DNA of 42,386 bases from Actinomycetota bacterium (lineage in GTDB: Bacteria; Actinomycetota; Acidimicrobiia; IMCC26256; VFJJ01), in the NCBI GenBank assembly GCA_009886115.1, contig VFJJ01000060.1, forward strand, positions 1 to 42,386, read 5' to 3'. Positions within the stretch are counted from its first letter, which is position 1, and each line of letters begins with the position of its first letter. This document shows, one piece after another, positions 7,771 to 15,902 of the stretch. Below the pieces are notes generated by a model. That model saw only the letters and a list, made by a program, of their open reading frames with translations, was not told the DNA's origin and searched no databases. A program made the position numbers and the translations under genes.

Positions 7771-9282
7771 TCAGCCGGTGAGCCGGGCGATCAGCTCGGC
7801 CGGCGTGCGACACCCCTCGAAGAGCGGTCCGACGTGGGCCCTGGTGCCCCGTAGCGGTTCCATCATCGGGATGCGTTGCAACGGGTCGGAGCCCACGTCG
7901 AGGATCAGGCTGTCCCAGTTGGCGGCCACGACGGCCTCGGGCCAGCGGATGAGGCACTGCCCGCGGAAGTACGCCCGCGTCGTCTCGGGCGGCTCGGTGA
8001 CCGCCGTGATCACGTCGGCCTGGTCGACGAGGCGGACGGCTTTGCCCGAACGCACGACCTTGGCGAACAACGACCGCTCGGGTCGGAGGTCGTGGTACTG
8101 GAGATCGATCAGGGCGAGCTTCGGATCGGCCCACGACAGGTTGTCGCGTTCTCTGTAGGCGTCGAGCAGCGACAACTTGGTGACCCAGTCGAGCTGACCG
8201 ACGAGCTTCATGGGATCCGACTCGAGCGTCTCGAGGGTCTGTCCCCACAGCGACATCACCTGGCGCCCGATGGCCTCCGTGCCGCAGGCCTCGATCAGGC
8301 CGTGCTCGTCGGCGTACTTGCCGGCAAGGCGGAAGAACTCCCACTGGATGTCGAGGGCCGTGCACTTGGTCCCGTCGTGGCGCTCGACGAGGTGCTGCAG
8401 CGTCGGATCGTGCGACACGTCGTGGATCTGTCGTACCGGGTTGCGCAGCGACAGATCGGGGGCCGCTGCTCTCCCCGAACGGGTCAGGAAATCATCCTCG
8501 ATCATGCACAGCACGATGGCGGTGGTCCCGACCTTGAGGAAGGTCGTCACCTCGCACATGTTGGCATCACCCACGATCACGTGGAGGCGCCGGTACTTCT
8601 GCGCATCCGCGTGCGGCTCGTCACGGGTGTTGACGATCGGCCGCTTGAGCGTGGTCTCGAGCCCGACCTCCTCCTCGAAGAAGTCGGCTCGCTGACTGAT
8701 CTGGAAGTCGCAGGCGTCTGCCCCGTTCTCGGAGCCCACCTTCCCGGCGCCAGCGAACACCTGCCGGGTCACGAACCAGGGCAGCAGGTGACGCACCAGG
8801 GTCGAGAACGGCACCGCCCGGTCGACGAGGAAGTTCTCGTGCGTGCCGTAGCTGTTGCCCTTGCCGTCGCTGTTGTTCTTGTGGATCAGGATCTCCTGAT
8901 CGGGGTGCATCGAGCGCTTGGCCGCAGCCATCGAGCGCACGAGGATCTCCTCGCCCGCCTTGTCGTAGAGCACGACCTCGAGGGGATTGGAGCACTCGGG
9001 GGCCGAGTACTCGGGGTGGGCATGATCGACGTAGTACCGAGCTCCGTTGGTGAGCACGGCGTTCACCAGATGGCTCTCGATCTCTGGCGGCATCGAGTCG
9101 GCACGGAGGTGGCCCCGGGCATCGCGCCCGGGCGACTCGTCGTCGAAGTCCCAACCCACCCGTCGATGCTCGACGTATGCGTTGATGAGTTGCGATGACG
9201 CGACGACCGGGTTGGGGTCGGAGACGCCACGCACGGAGATACCGAACTCGGTCTCCATGCTGAGAACCTTGGGCAGTGCCAT
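7771..9282 (-). CDS. dop: Pup deamidase/depupylase Dop
   Basis: Dop converts Pup-Gln to Pup-Glu and also removes Pup from substrates. Its 503 residues are close to the usual length. It is a PafA paralogue with the same carboxylate-amine-ligase fold: METEFGISVRG, VDHAHPEYSAPEC with the active-site Asp, [36 protein letters not shown] and the C-terminal EPLRGTRAHVGPLFEG, which PafA lacks. The insertion after the first strand (about residues 30-70), the Dop-loop region, is present. The ATG is preceded by a TAGTCT -10 box at 9 nt. It heads the dop-pup-prcBA cluster and is divergent from the histidine phosphatase. Confidence 0.97.
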   Translation of the reverse strand: MALPKVLSMETEFGISVRGVSDPNPVVASSQLINAYVEHRRVGWDFDDESPGRDARGHLRADSMPPEIESHLVNAVLTNGARYYVDHAHPEYSAPECSNPLEVVLYDKAGEEILVRSMAAAKRSMHPDQEILIHKNNSDGKGNSYGTHENFLVDRAVPFSTLVRHLLPWFVTRQVFAGAGKVGSENGADACDFQISQRADFFEEEVGLETTLKRPIVNTRDEPHADAQKYRRLHVIVGDANMCEVTTFLKVGTTAIVLCMIEDDFLTRSGRAAAPDLSLRNPVRQIHDVSHDPTLQHLVERHDGTKCTALDIQWEFFRLAGKYADEHGLIEACGTEAIGRQVMSLWGQTLETLESDPMKLVGQLDWVTKLSLLDAYRERDNLSWADPKLALIDLQYHDLRPERSLFAKVVRSGKAVRLVDQADVITAVTEPPETTRAYFRGQCLIRWPEAVVAANWDSLILDVGSDPLQRIPMMEPLRGTRAHVGPLFEGCRTPAELIARLTG

Positions 9283-9291
9283 GTGCCGGAA

Positions 9292-9297
9292 AGACTA
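9292..9297 (-). promoter_or_regulatory. -10 box of dop (near-leaderless)
   Basis: TAGTCT on the minus strand ends 9 nt before the dop ATG. The divergent gene at 9349 has its own -10 at 9336-9341, so two promoters lie within a 66-bp divergent region. Confidence 0.5.
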
Positions 9298-9335
9298 CCT
9301 CTCCCCTGCTCCCTCGACGGGCGAAGGTCCGTCCG

Positions 9336-9341
9336 TAGACT
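9336..9341 (+). promoter_or_regulatory. -10 box of the histidine phosphatase gene (leaderless)
   Basis: TAGACT lies 7 nt before the GTG at 9349, the distance at which transcription would begin on the start codon itself. It decides the start in favour of 9349 over an in-frame ATG at 9283. Confidence 0.55.
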
Positions 9342-9348
9342 CCCCGCC

Positions 9349-9951
9349 GTGAACCTGTTGGTGATCCGTCATGGGGAGCCCGTTCGGATGGCCCGAGCCG
9401 ATGGCCGGCCCGCGGATCCGCATCTCACGCCCCGGGGTCAGGCCCAGGCCCGACGCCTCGTCGAATGGCTGGCCGACGAACACGTCGACGCGATCTGGTC
9501 GTCGCCGATGCTGCGAGCCCGTGAGACGGCAGAGCCCCTCGCCAGAGCCCGAGGGATCACCGTCGAGGTCGACGATCGCCTGGCCGAGTACGACCGCTCC
9601 TCGACCGAGTACATCCCTGTCGAAGACCTCAAGGCCGCCGGCGACGAACGGTTCCGGGCCCTGGCCCGAGGTGATCTCTCGTCGTACGGGGTTGACGGCG
9701 AGGCGTTCATCGCCGAGGTGGCAACGGCGTTCGAAGCCATCGTGACCGCGCACGCCGGCCAGACCGTCGCCGTCTTCTGCCACGGGGGCGTCGCCAACGC
9801 CTACTTCACGCATGTGTTGCAGACACCGAAGCGGTTCTGGCTCGACCTGCCCTACACCGCGATCTGCCGGCTCCTGGCGCATCGTGACGGTACCCGCACG
9901 ATCCGCGGCCTCGGCGAGATCGCCCATCTCCGCGGCACCGCCCTGCTCTGA
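9349..9951 (+). CDS. Histidine phosphatase family protein (phosphoglycerate mutase-like)
   Basis: This 200-residue cytoplasmic phosphatase has the catalytic RHG motif at its very N-terminus (LLVIRHGEPV), LTPRGQAQARRLVEWL, IWSSPMLRARETAEPLA and the second catalytic His in FCHGGVANAYF. The phospho-His mechanism is known for the family; the substrate cannot be read from sequence, and most such actinobacterial proteins are broad or unknown phosphatases rather than glycolytic mutases. The GTG at 9349 gives the canonical N-terminus and follows a -10 box. It is transcribed away from dop and towards mpa, with a shared terminator. Confidence 0.9.
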   Translation: MNLLVIRHGEPVRMARADGRPADPHLTPRGQAQARRLVEWLADEHVDAIWSSPMLRARETAEPLARARGITVEVDDRLAEYDRSSTEYIPVEDLKAAGDERFRALARGDLSSYGVDGEAFIAEVATAFEAIVTAHAGQTVAVFCHGGVANAYFTHVLQTPKRFWLDLPYTAICRLLAHRDGTRTIRGLGEIAHLRGTALL

Positions 9952-9954
9952 CGC

Positions 9955-10001
9955 TTCTTTGTGTCCAAGGCCACGCCGGGCGCAGCCTTGGACACAAAGA
10001 A
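9955..10001. terminator. Bidirectional terminator: 17-bp perfect inverted repeat
   Basis: TTCTTTGTGTCCAAGGC (9955-9971) pairs perfectly with 9985-10001 around a 13-nt loop. It begins 3 nt after the stop at 9951 and ends 7 nt before the mpa stop at 10009. The outer arms give a T-rich tail on either strand (CTTT / AAAG), so it should end both convergent transcripts. It is the strongest inverted repeat I found in the window. Confidence 0.85.
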
Positions 10002-10008
10002 CGGGGGT

Positions 10009-11781
10009 CTACAGGTACTGGCCGGTGGTGACCCGCTCGATGGTGCGGCCGCCCTTGGGATCGAGGCCGGCGCCCTGACTCATGATCGTTCGCACGTAGA
10101 CGATGCGCTCGCCCTTCTTGCCGCTGATCTTGGCCCAGTCGTCGGGGTTGGTGGTGTTGGGAAGGTCTTCGTGCTCGCGGAATTCCTGGGCGATCGACTC
10201 GAGCATGTCGTCGAGGCAGATGCCCTTGGCGCCGCCGCTGATGACCCTCTTCACCGAGAGCTTCTTGGCGCGGCGCACGATGTTCTCGATCATCGCTCCC
10301 GACGAGAAGTCCTTGAAATACAGGATTTCCTTGTCGCCGTTGTGGTACGTGACCTCGAGGAACTTGGTGTCTTCTTCGGTCCGGTACATGTGGCGTGCGG
10401 CTTGGTCGATCATGTCGGCAACGGCCTTGGCGCGATCGCCGTCGTGCCGGGCGAGCTCCTCCTTGGCCAACGGGAGATCGGTCCGGAGGTATCGACCGAA
10501 GATCTGCTTCGCCGACTGTTCGGTGGGCCGCTCGATCTTGATCTTCACGTCGAGCCGCCCGGGACGCAGGATCGCCGGGTCGATGAGGTCCTCGCGGTTG
10601 GAAGCCCCGATGACGATGACGTTCTTCAACCCCTCGACACCGTCGATCTCCGAGAGCAGCTGAGGCACGATCGTCGATTCGATGTCGGACGAGATACCTG
10701 TGCCTCGGGTTCGAAACAGCGAGTCCATCTCGTCGAAGAACACGATCACGGGTACACCTTCGGATGCCTTCTCGCGCGCTCGCTCGAAGATCAACCGGAT
10801 CTGCCGCTCGGTCTCACCAACGTACTTGTTGAGGAGCTCGGGGCCCTTGATGTTCAGGAAGTACGAGCGGGTGTTCTCGTTGCCGGTCTTCTCCGACACG
10901 CGCTTGGCGAGCGAGTTCGCCACGGCCTTGGCGATGAGCGTCTTGCCGCACCCAGGTGGCCCGTAGAGCAAGACGCCCTTGGGTGCTTCGAGCTGGTGCT
11001 CGATGAAGAGGTCTCCGTGGAGATACGGCAGCTCGACGGCGTCCTTGATCTGCTCGATCTGCGAGTCGAGGCCGCCGACATCGTCGTAGGTGATGTCGGG
11101 GACCTCCTCGAGCACGAGCTCCTCGACCTCGGGCCGAGGGATGCGTTCGAGCAGGATCCCCGATCGGGAATCCATGAGCAGGCTCTCGCCGGCTCGGAGC
11201 CGTACCCCGATGAGCGCAACAGCGAGCTCGCAGACGCGTTCCTCGTCGGCGCGCCCCGTGACGACGGCACGACGTCCGTCCTCCATCACCTCCTTGAAGG
11301 TGACCATCTCACCCGTGGCGTCGAGGCCGCGGGCGAGCACCACGTTCAGCGAGTCGTTCAGCACGACCTCCTGGCCCCGATCGAGCTCGTCGATGTCGAC
11401 ATCGGGCGACACCGAGACCCGCATCTTGCGGCCGGCGGTGAAGATGTCGATGGTCCCGTCGTCGTTGGCGTCGAGGAACGTTCCGTATCCCGACGGGGGC
11501 ATCGTGAGCTTCTCGACCTCGTCGCGCAGCGCTGCGATGTGCTCACGCGCCTCACGCAATGTGGCCGACAGTCGTTCGTTCTGACCCAGCGCCGCTTGGA
11601 GCTGGCCCTTGGTCTCGAGGAGGCGCTCCTCCAGCGTCCGCACACGCCCGGGCGCGTCCTGGAGGCGGCGGCGCATCACGACGACTTCCTCCTCCAGCGC
11701 CTTGACCTGCTGCTGGAGATCGGCAACCTCTCGCTCGTACTCAGCGAGGCGGAGTTCGTATTCGCTAGCCGAGGGAACCAC
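10009..11781 (-). CDS. mpa: Proteasomal AAA+ ATPase Mpa/ARC
   Basis: This 590-residue hexameric unfoldase recognises Pup and drives substrates into PrcAB. It has an N-terminal coiled coil (about 7-94) that binds Pup, tandem OB domains (about 95-214), an AAA+ domain with Walker A GPPGCGKT (about 274-281), Walker [11 protein letters not shown], and arginine-finger region [11 protein letters not shown]. The C-terminal GQYL is the motif that docks in the alpha ring. The GTG at 11781, preceded by AGGAGGGG, starts just before the coiled coil. A longer frame to 12009 would overlap the divergent ferredoxin and is rejected. It is separated from dop by the histidine phosphatase. Confidence 0.96.
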   Translation of the reverse strand: MVPSASEYELRLAEYEREVADLQQQVKALEEEVVVMRRRLQDAPGRVRTLEERLLETKGQLQAALGQNERLSATLREAREHIAALRDEVEKLTMPPSGYGTFLDANDDGTIDIFTAGRKMRVSVSPDVDIDELDRGQEVVLNDSLNVVLARGLDATGEMVTFKEVMEDGRRAVVTGRADEERVCELAVALIGVRLRAGESLLMDSRSGILLERIPRPEVEELVLEEVPDITYDDVGGLDSQIEQIKDAVELPYLHGDLFIEHQLEAPKGVLLYGPPGCGKTLIAKAVANSLAKRVSEKTGNENTRSYFLNIKGPELLNKYVGETERQIRLIFERAREKASEGVPVIVFFDEMDSLFRTRGTGISSDIESTIVPQLLSEIDGVEGLKNVIVIGASNREDLIDPAILRPGRLDVKIKIERPTEQSAKQIFGRYLRTDLPLAKEELARHDGDRAKAVADMIDQAARHMYRTEEDTKFLEVTYHNGDKEILYFKDFSSGAMIENIVRRAKKLSVKRVISGGAKGICLDDMLESIAQEFREHEDLPNTTNPDDWAKISGKKGERIVYVRTIMSQGAGLDPKGGRTIERVTTGQYL

Positions 11782-11821
11782 CCCCTCCTGACGTGGGTGC
11801 AACAGATGCACCGTTGCGCCG

Positions 11822-11827
11822 ACAATA
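11822..11827 (-). promoter_or_regulatory. -10 box of mpa
   Basis: TATTGT on the minus strand, about 40 nt before the GTG at 11781. The expected 30-35-nt leader holds a 6-bp hairpin (11796-11801 with 11807-11812) and an AGGAGG. Unlike the other proteasome genes, mpa is therefore not leaderless. Confidence 0.4.
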
Positions 11828-11865
11828 CACCGGCGTTCCGGGCCCGACGCGCGGATCGTGCGCCG

Positions 11866-11871
11866 TACACT
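11866..11871 (+). promoter_or_regulatory. -10 box of the ferredoxin gene
   Basis: TACACT, 27 nt before the ATG at 11899. A TTGGAGACACCG stretch supplies a GGAG ribosome-binding site. Divergent from the mpa promoter, with about 38 bp between the two -10 boxes. Confidence 0.45.
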
Positions 11872-11898
11872 CCCCGACTCGCGGCGTTGGAGACACCG

Positions 11899-12144
11899 AT
11901 GAAAGTCTGGATCGATCAGGATCTCTGCACCGGCGACGGCCTGTGCGAGGAGATCGCCGCCGACGTGTTCACGCTGCTCGACGACGGGCTGGCGTACGTT
12001 CGAGATCATGTCCGCGTCTACGACGGTTCGGCCCCCGACCGTCCAGCCGGCTCAGATGGTCTCGCGCTGGTTCCGGACACTCGGCTCGAGGCCGTCGTCG
12101 AGGCGGCCGAGGAATGCCCGGGCGAGTGCATCTTCCTCGAGTGA
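11899..12144 (+). CDS. Small ferredoxin, [3Fe-4S]-type pattern
   Basis: This 81-residue acidic electron carrier starts [18 protein letters not shown]. Cluster ligands visible are Cys10 and Cys16 (C-x5-C) and the C-terminal pair CPGEC. The Cys-x5-Cys spacing, with no Cys at the middle position, is typical of the single [3Fe-4S] ferredoxins that serve actinobacterial P450s. The extra Cys in CPGEC leaves a [4Fe-4S] option. A loop with the segment [15 protein letters not shown] is inserted between the halves. No P450 or other redox partner is nearby, so the partner is unknown. It converges on marP. Confidence 0.85.
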   Translation: MKVWIDQDLCTGDGLCEEIAADVFTLLDDGLAYVRDHVRVYDGSAPDRPAGSDGLALVPDTRLEAVVEAAEECPGECIFLE

Positions 12145-12198
12145 CCCGGATTCCTCGAGTGACGTGGGAACCCGGCTGACCTGGGATCCTCGGGTGGC

Positions 12199-13380
12199 TC
12201 AGCCGTCGGCCAGGCATTCACCGGTCGAGACGGCCCGTCGATCGGCCGGCACCGCGTCGATGATCGGGAGGAACTCCTCGGTCGCGAGCGCGTACGAGAC
12301 GTCACGGTGGTTGGGGTCGATCGCGAACGCCAACCCGATCACGGTTCCGTCAGGTGCGACCAGGGGAGCCCCCGAATCGCCTGGGAACAAGTTGGCCGCC
12401 AGGATCAGCACCTCACGTCGGGTGTTGGCGTCGCGGTAGATGTCGGTACCGGTCGCGGTGATCTGCGAATCGATGTTGGCCGGCCTGATGTTGAGGCCCC
12501 GTCCGGCGGGATGCCCGAAGACCGCGGAGCGGTCCTGGTCGTGCACGTCCTGGCCGGAGCGAGCGATCGGGAGTTCCTGGCGCTCGAGGCCCTCGAGCGC
12601 CAGGATGGCCACGTCGATCGCAGGATCGAACGCCACGACCCGGACTTCGTGGTGCTCGCCGTCGAGCGTCTCGATCTCCGTGAAGCTCTCGCCCGCCACG
12701 ACGTGGGCGTTCGTGATCACGAGGTCGGGTCTCACGAAGAACCCGCTGCCCTCCTGAATGCGGTTGCACGCCCTGCCCGACACCTTCACCGTGCTGGCCT
12801 GGGTGATCGAAACCACGTCGTCGCTCAGCAGGTGGGTTTCGGGAACGTCGCCGGGCTCGCCTCCCAGGTTCTGGCTGAAGAGCGAGGCTTCGTCGCCGAC
12901 GAAACGCTCGAGGCTGTTCGCGACCTCGGGCGGATCGGGGGTCAAGCGGTGGACCGTTCGGACGATCGCCGATCGGTCGGCCTCACGTGATGGCCAGCCC
13001 TCCACCTCGGCCAAGGACGGAGCGACGAGCCAGACGACACAGAGGATCCCGAGGCCACCGACCGCCCCGCCGGCGACCCGGTCGCCTCGGCGTACGTCCT
13101 CGGTGGCTCGGATGTGGAAGTGCACCAACGTGCCCAGGGCCAGGCCCAGGCCCTGGCCGATCATGGCGACGGCGAGGAACAGGCCGAGGACCGCGATGAG
13201 ACGGGTCTGCTCGCTCGATCGATCGAGCGCCCGCCCGAGGGTCGCAGCGAACTTCAGGGCCACGATCGCACCCACCGCCAGTCCCAGCCATGAGAACAGG
13301 CGGGCGAGGAATCCCAGTCGGTAGCCGCCCACGACGGCCGCGGTCAGCGCCGTGAGCAGGAACAGATCGAGCAGATTCAC
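12199..13380 (-). CDS. marP: MarP-type membrane serine protease (CvpA-like domain plus trypsin-fold domain)
   Basis: This 393-residue protein has four predicted transmembrane helices in the first about 115 residues (CvpA-like) and a periplasmic chymotrypsin-fold domain. Catalytic residues are His in TNAHVVAG, Asp in PAIDVAIL and Ser in FPGDSGAPLV. Cys residues in SGRACNRI and near the C-terminus (GECLADG) fit the disulfide known in Mycobacterium MarP, which is needed for acid resistance and cell-wall hydrolase processing. The GTG at 13380 overlaps the trmI stop (GTGA), so it is the last gene of the ttuB-ttuA-trmI-marP operon. The longer open frame upstream is antisense to nothing real and overlaps trmI. 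Confidence 0.9.
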   Translation of the reverse strand: MNLLDLFLLTALTAAVVGGYRLGFLARLFSWLGLAVGAIVALKFAATLGRALDRSSEQTRLIAVLGLFLAVAMIGQGLGLALGTLVHFHIRATEDVRRGDRVAGGAVGGLGILCVVWLVAPSLAEVEGWPSREADRSAIVRTVHRLTPDPPEVANSLERFVGDEASLFSQNLGGEPGDVPETHLLSDDVVSITQASTVKVSGRACNRIQEGSGFFVRPDLVITNAHVVAGESFTEIETLDGEHHEVRVVAFDPAIDVAILALEGLERQELPIARSGQDVHDQDRSAVFGHPAGRGLNIRPANIDSQITATGTDIYRDANTRREVLILAANLFPGDSGAPLVAPDGTVIGLAFAIDPNHRDVSYALATEEFLPIIDAVPADRRAVSTGECLADG

Positions 13381-14288
13381 CCGTGATCGTCCGAGACGTC
13401 GCCGGGCTCGACGTCGTCGACGGGCTCGCTGTCGTCGACGGGCTCGGAGCCCCGCCGATGCCGGAACTCGACACCTGGGGTTCGCCGCCCGGGCTCGTCG
13501 TCGAGCAGCAGACGAGCCACCGTGAGGAAGCCCGTGTGGGCGACCATCCGGTGGTCGGGCCGCACCGACGTCGCCTCGACGTGCCAGCCCCGTTGCAGGA
13601 TCTCGATGGTGTCGGCCATGCCGAAGCGCGATCGGCTCAAAGCGTCTCGAAGTTGAGCCACCTGGCCGACGGTGGGCACGTAGGCCACCAGGATCCCCCC
13701 CGGCCGCAACGCCTTCTCGGCGTGTTCGATCACCTGCCACGGCTCGGGCAGATCGAGCATGATCCGGTCGAGATCGCGCTCGTCGATGCCGGCGTAGCAA
13801 TCGCGCACCTGCACGTCGTAGGGCTGACCCGCCCCGAGGAAGCCCTCGACGTTGCGGACGGCGCGGTTGGCGAAGTCGTCACGAAGCTCGTACCCCACGA
13901 CCGAGCCCTCGCGTCCGACCGCTCGGAGCAACGCGCACGACAGCGCGCCGGAGCCGACCCCCGATTCCAGCACCCGCAACCCCGGGCCCATGTCGGCGAG
14001 CATGAGCATCGGACCGATGTCCTTGGGGTAGATCACCTGTGCGCCACGGGGCATCTTGAGGATGTAGTCGGAGAGCGTCGGACGCACGGCGAGCATCTTC
14101 GCCCCGCGGGTGGTGGCCGCGACGGTGCCCTCGTCGGCACCGATGAGGTCGTCGTGGGCGAGGACGCCGGCGTGGCAGTGGAACGATCCGCCCGCTTCCA
14201 GGGGAATGAGATACCGCCGCTGCTTGGCGTCGATGAGCAAGGCGCGCTCGCCCGCTGCGAACGGTCGGACCGGTCCCGGCGCGCTCAT
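13377..14288 (-). CDS. trmI: tRNA (adenine-58-N1)-methyltransferase TrmI
   Basis: TrmI uses S-adenosylmethionine to make m1A58 in the tRNA T-loop. Its 303 residues include a small N-terminal beta-domain (to about 90), then the Rossmann methyltransferase: RVLESGVGSGALSCALLRAVG (SAM loop), VVGYELRDDFANRAVRNV, and the catalytic-region DRIMLDLPEPWQVIEHAEKAL. IYPKDIGPMLMLADMGPG is family-typical. The C-terminus carries a repeated acidic tail (EPVDDSEPVDDVEPGD). It overlaps ttuA and marP by 4 nt on each side. The TrmI-Mpa neighbourhood is conserved in actinobacteria; the pairing with ttuA links two modifications of the same loop. Confidence 0.94.
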   Translation of the reverse strand: MSAPGPVRPFAAGERALLIDAKQRRYLIPLEAGGSFHCHAGVLAHDDLIGADEGTVAATTRGAKMLAVRPTLSDYILKMPRGAQVIYPKDIGPMLMLADMGPGLRVLESGVGSGALSCALLRAVGREGSVVGYELRDDFANRAVRNVEGFLGAGQPYDVQVRDCYAGIDERDLDRIMLDLPEPWQVIEHAEKALRPGGILVAYVPTVGQVAQLRDALSRSRFGMADTIEILQRGWHVEATSVRPDHRMVAHTGFLTVARLLLDDEPGRRTPGVEFRHRRGSEPVDDSEPVDDVEPGDVSDDHG

Positions 14289-15364
14289 CGGTTCACCTCG
14301 ATCGGATCCGGGGCGGGGTTCGCGGCGCCACGATCGGTCGGACCGGTGTGGGTGTCGGGTTCCGCGGCACGGTCACGCCGCTGGGGGCTGGCGATCGCCA
14401 CGGGCGTGTCGACCGGCGCTCCGGCCGCTCGCGAGGCGTCGGCTGCACGGGCCGACCCGGCTTGGGACCGGAGCCGGCAGAACGCGCAGATCTCGCCCGG
14501 TGTCGGCGATCCGCACGACGCGCAGGGCCGCAGCCCCTCCCGAGACTCGGCGGCCGTGCCGGCGAAGCGCTCGTGGGCCCGGTCGAAGAAGCCGCTCACG
14601 AAGCTGGCCTTGGTCCCCGGAGAGCGCCTCTCGAGATCGTTGAGCACCTCCTTGTAGGCCAGGTGCTTGTTCCCTGCGGCGATGGGGCACTCGTCGACGA
14701 TGTAGTCGATGCCTCGGATCACGCAATAGGCGGCCATCTCCCGCTCGCCCACCCGCACCAACGGCTTCACCTTGCGAACGAAGCCCTCGCCCGCGGGCAG
14801 CACGGGGAACTGCCGCCCCAGGTACTCGCCATCCCAGCGCAGCACGTTGCCGAGCAGGACGGCGGCCTCGTCATCGAGGTTGTGACCGGTCGCCACCACG
14901 TCGTAGCCTCCATCGAGCGCAGCCTGGTTGAAGAGATGACGCTTGGACAGGCCGCAGGCACTGCACGGCGCCCGCCGGGCCGCCTTGGCGCCCTCGGGCA
15001 CGGCGAATCCGTGGTCGGTGGGGAGATCGATCTCGACGAGGCGCAACCCCCGCTCGTCGGCGAAGCGGCGCGCGAGCCGCCCCGACTCGTCGGAGTAGTC
15101 GCCGATGCCGAGCCCGAGGTAGAGCCCGTCGACCTCGATCGACAGGTCGCCGGCCAGGTCGAGGAGCAGGTCCCACAGCGCCAGCGAGTCCTTGCCGCCC
15201 GAGACGGCGACCAGGACCCGGTCACCCTTGGCGATCATGCGGAGATCGTGGATCGTGCGCCGTACCTGCTCGCGGCAGTGACGCACGAAGCACGGGCCGC
15301 AGAACGCGGCGTTGTGGCGGCGGACGTCGATGACGGCCGGCTGGCGGCAGCCGCCGCACTTCAT
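14285..15364 (-). CDS. ttuA: TtuA-like tRNA 2-thiolation enzyme (PP-loop, Fe-S)
   Basis: This 359-residue ATP-pyrophosphatase-family enzyme has an N-terminal zinc finger (Cys3, Cys6, Cys22, Cys25), PP-loop SGGKDS at about 55-60, and three Cys expected to hold a catalytic [4Fe-4S] cluster: Cys134 and Cys137 (CSAC) and Cys226 (VDECP). These positions are very close to those I recall for Thermus TtuA (130, 133, 222). A second zinc finger (CASCG...CAFC) follows near 285-305, then a disordered tail of about 55 residues. TtuA makes 2-thiouridine at position 54 using a TtuB thiocarboxylate. A ttuB-like gene overlaps its start (ATGA) and trmI overlaps its end. Confidence 0.88.
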   Translation of the reverse strand: MKCGGCRQPAVIDVRRHNAAFCGPCFVRHCREQVRRTIHDLRMIAKGDRVLVAVSGGKDSLALWDLLLDLAGDLSIEVDGLYLGLGIGDYSDESGRLARRFADERGLRLVEIDLPTDHGFAVPEGAKAARRAPCSACGLSKRHLFNQAALDGGYDVVATGHNLDDEAAVLLGNVLRWDGEYLGRQFPVLPAGEGFVRKVKPLVRVGEREMAAYCVIRGIDYIVDECPIAAGNKHLAYKEVLNDLERRSPGTKASFVSGFFDRAHERFAGTAAESREGLRPCASCGSPTPGEICAFCRLRSQAGSARAADASRAAGAPVDTPVAIASPQRRDRAAEPDTHTGPTDRGAANPAPDPIEVNR

Positions 15365-15564
15365 GCGAGCGCCCCGCCGGAGATCACGGGCCGGATCTCG
15401 ACGACATCGAGGTCGTCGAGCACCTCGTCGTGGGTCGCCAGGGTGTCACCCCGGATGACCAGAACCGACTCCGGGTTGAGCTCCAAACGGCGCAGCAACG
15501 CCTGGACCTTCAGCGGCCCGGGGACATCGACCTCGCGGCGAGGGTTGCGCAGGACGACCTTCAT
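15361..15564 (-). CDS. ttuB: TtuB-like ubiquitin-fold sulfur carrier with masked diglycine
   Basis: This is a 67-residue beta-grasp protein of the MoaD/ThiS/TtuB group. The pattern MKVVLRNPRREVDV...LLRRLELNPESVLVIRG...LDDLDVVEIRPVISGG closely follows Thermus TtuB. In TtuB the protein ends at Gly-Gly, which is adenylated and thiocarboxylated. Here Ala-Leu-Ala follows the diglycine, so a protease would have to remove it before activation. It overlaps ttuA by 4 nt. A TACCCT -10 box lies at 15594-15599. No E1-like activating enzyme or JAMM protease is in the window. Confidence 0.85.
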   Translation of the reverse strand: MKVVLRNPRREVDVPGPLKVQALLRRLELNPESVLVIRGDTLATHDEVLDDLDVVEIRPVISGGALA

Positions 15565-15593
15565 CGATGGTGACCACTCCCGTTGGGGACTTC

Positions 15594-15599
15594 AGGGTA
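15594..15599 (-). promoter_or_regulatory. -10 box of the ttuB-ttuA-trmI-marP operon
   Basis: TACCCT on the minus strand, 29 nt before the ttuB ATG; expected leader about 22 nt. It lies in the 112-bp space between ttuB and the small membrane protein gene. Confidence 0.4.
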
Positions 15600-15676
15600 C
15601 CGTGCCGACGCCCCGATCCCGGGGCGCTCGGGCCAGCTCCGTCGACCATCGGACCGACGATGACTCCGACGACCGC

Positions 15677-15892
15677 TCAGCGAGACGGTGGGATCGCGGT
15701 GATCGTCACCGACTGCCCGGGAAGGAGCTCCTCGATGGCGAGGACCTGGGTCTGGCGATGGCGCGACGAGAGCCGCCGGATGATCGCCACGCCCGACATC
15801 GCGATGCCGAGGACGGCCCACGAGGTGGATCCCTGCCGGAAGCCCTTGCGCAGGCCCGTACGAGCCAGTCGTTCGATGAGCGCGCCGATCAT
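15677..15892 (-). CDS. Small hypothetical membrane-associated protein
   Basis: This 71-residue basic protein has one hydrophobic stretch (about 24-38, SWAVLGIAMSGVAII) flanked by Arg/Lys, and an Arg-rich middle (RRLSSRHRQ). I recognise no family. It lies 10 nt after the small coiled-coil membrane protein at 15903 and is probably the last gene of that three-gene envelope set. The hydrophobic N-terminal half and charge pattern suggest a monotopic inner-membrane protein. Confidence 0.65.
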   Translation of the reverse strand: MIGALIERLARTGLRKGFRQGSTSWAVLGIAMSGVAIIRRLSSRHRQTQVLAIEELLPGQSVTITAIPPSR

Positions 15893-15902
15893 CGGAGCAC
15901 GC

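Noticed and set aside
12145-12198. Hairpin terminator between the ferredoxin gene and marP
   Set aside because: Only a 13-bp direct repeat (TTCCTCGAGTGAC) and imperfect short stems are visible; not enough for a terminator call.
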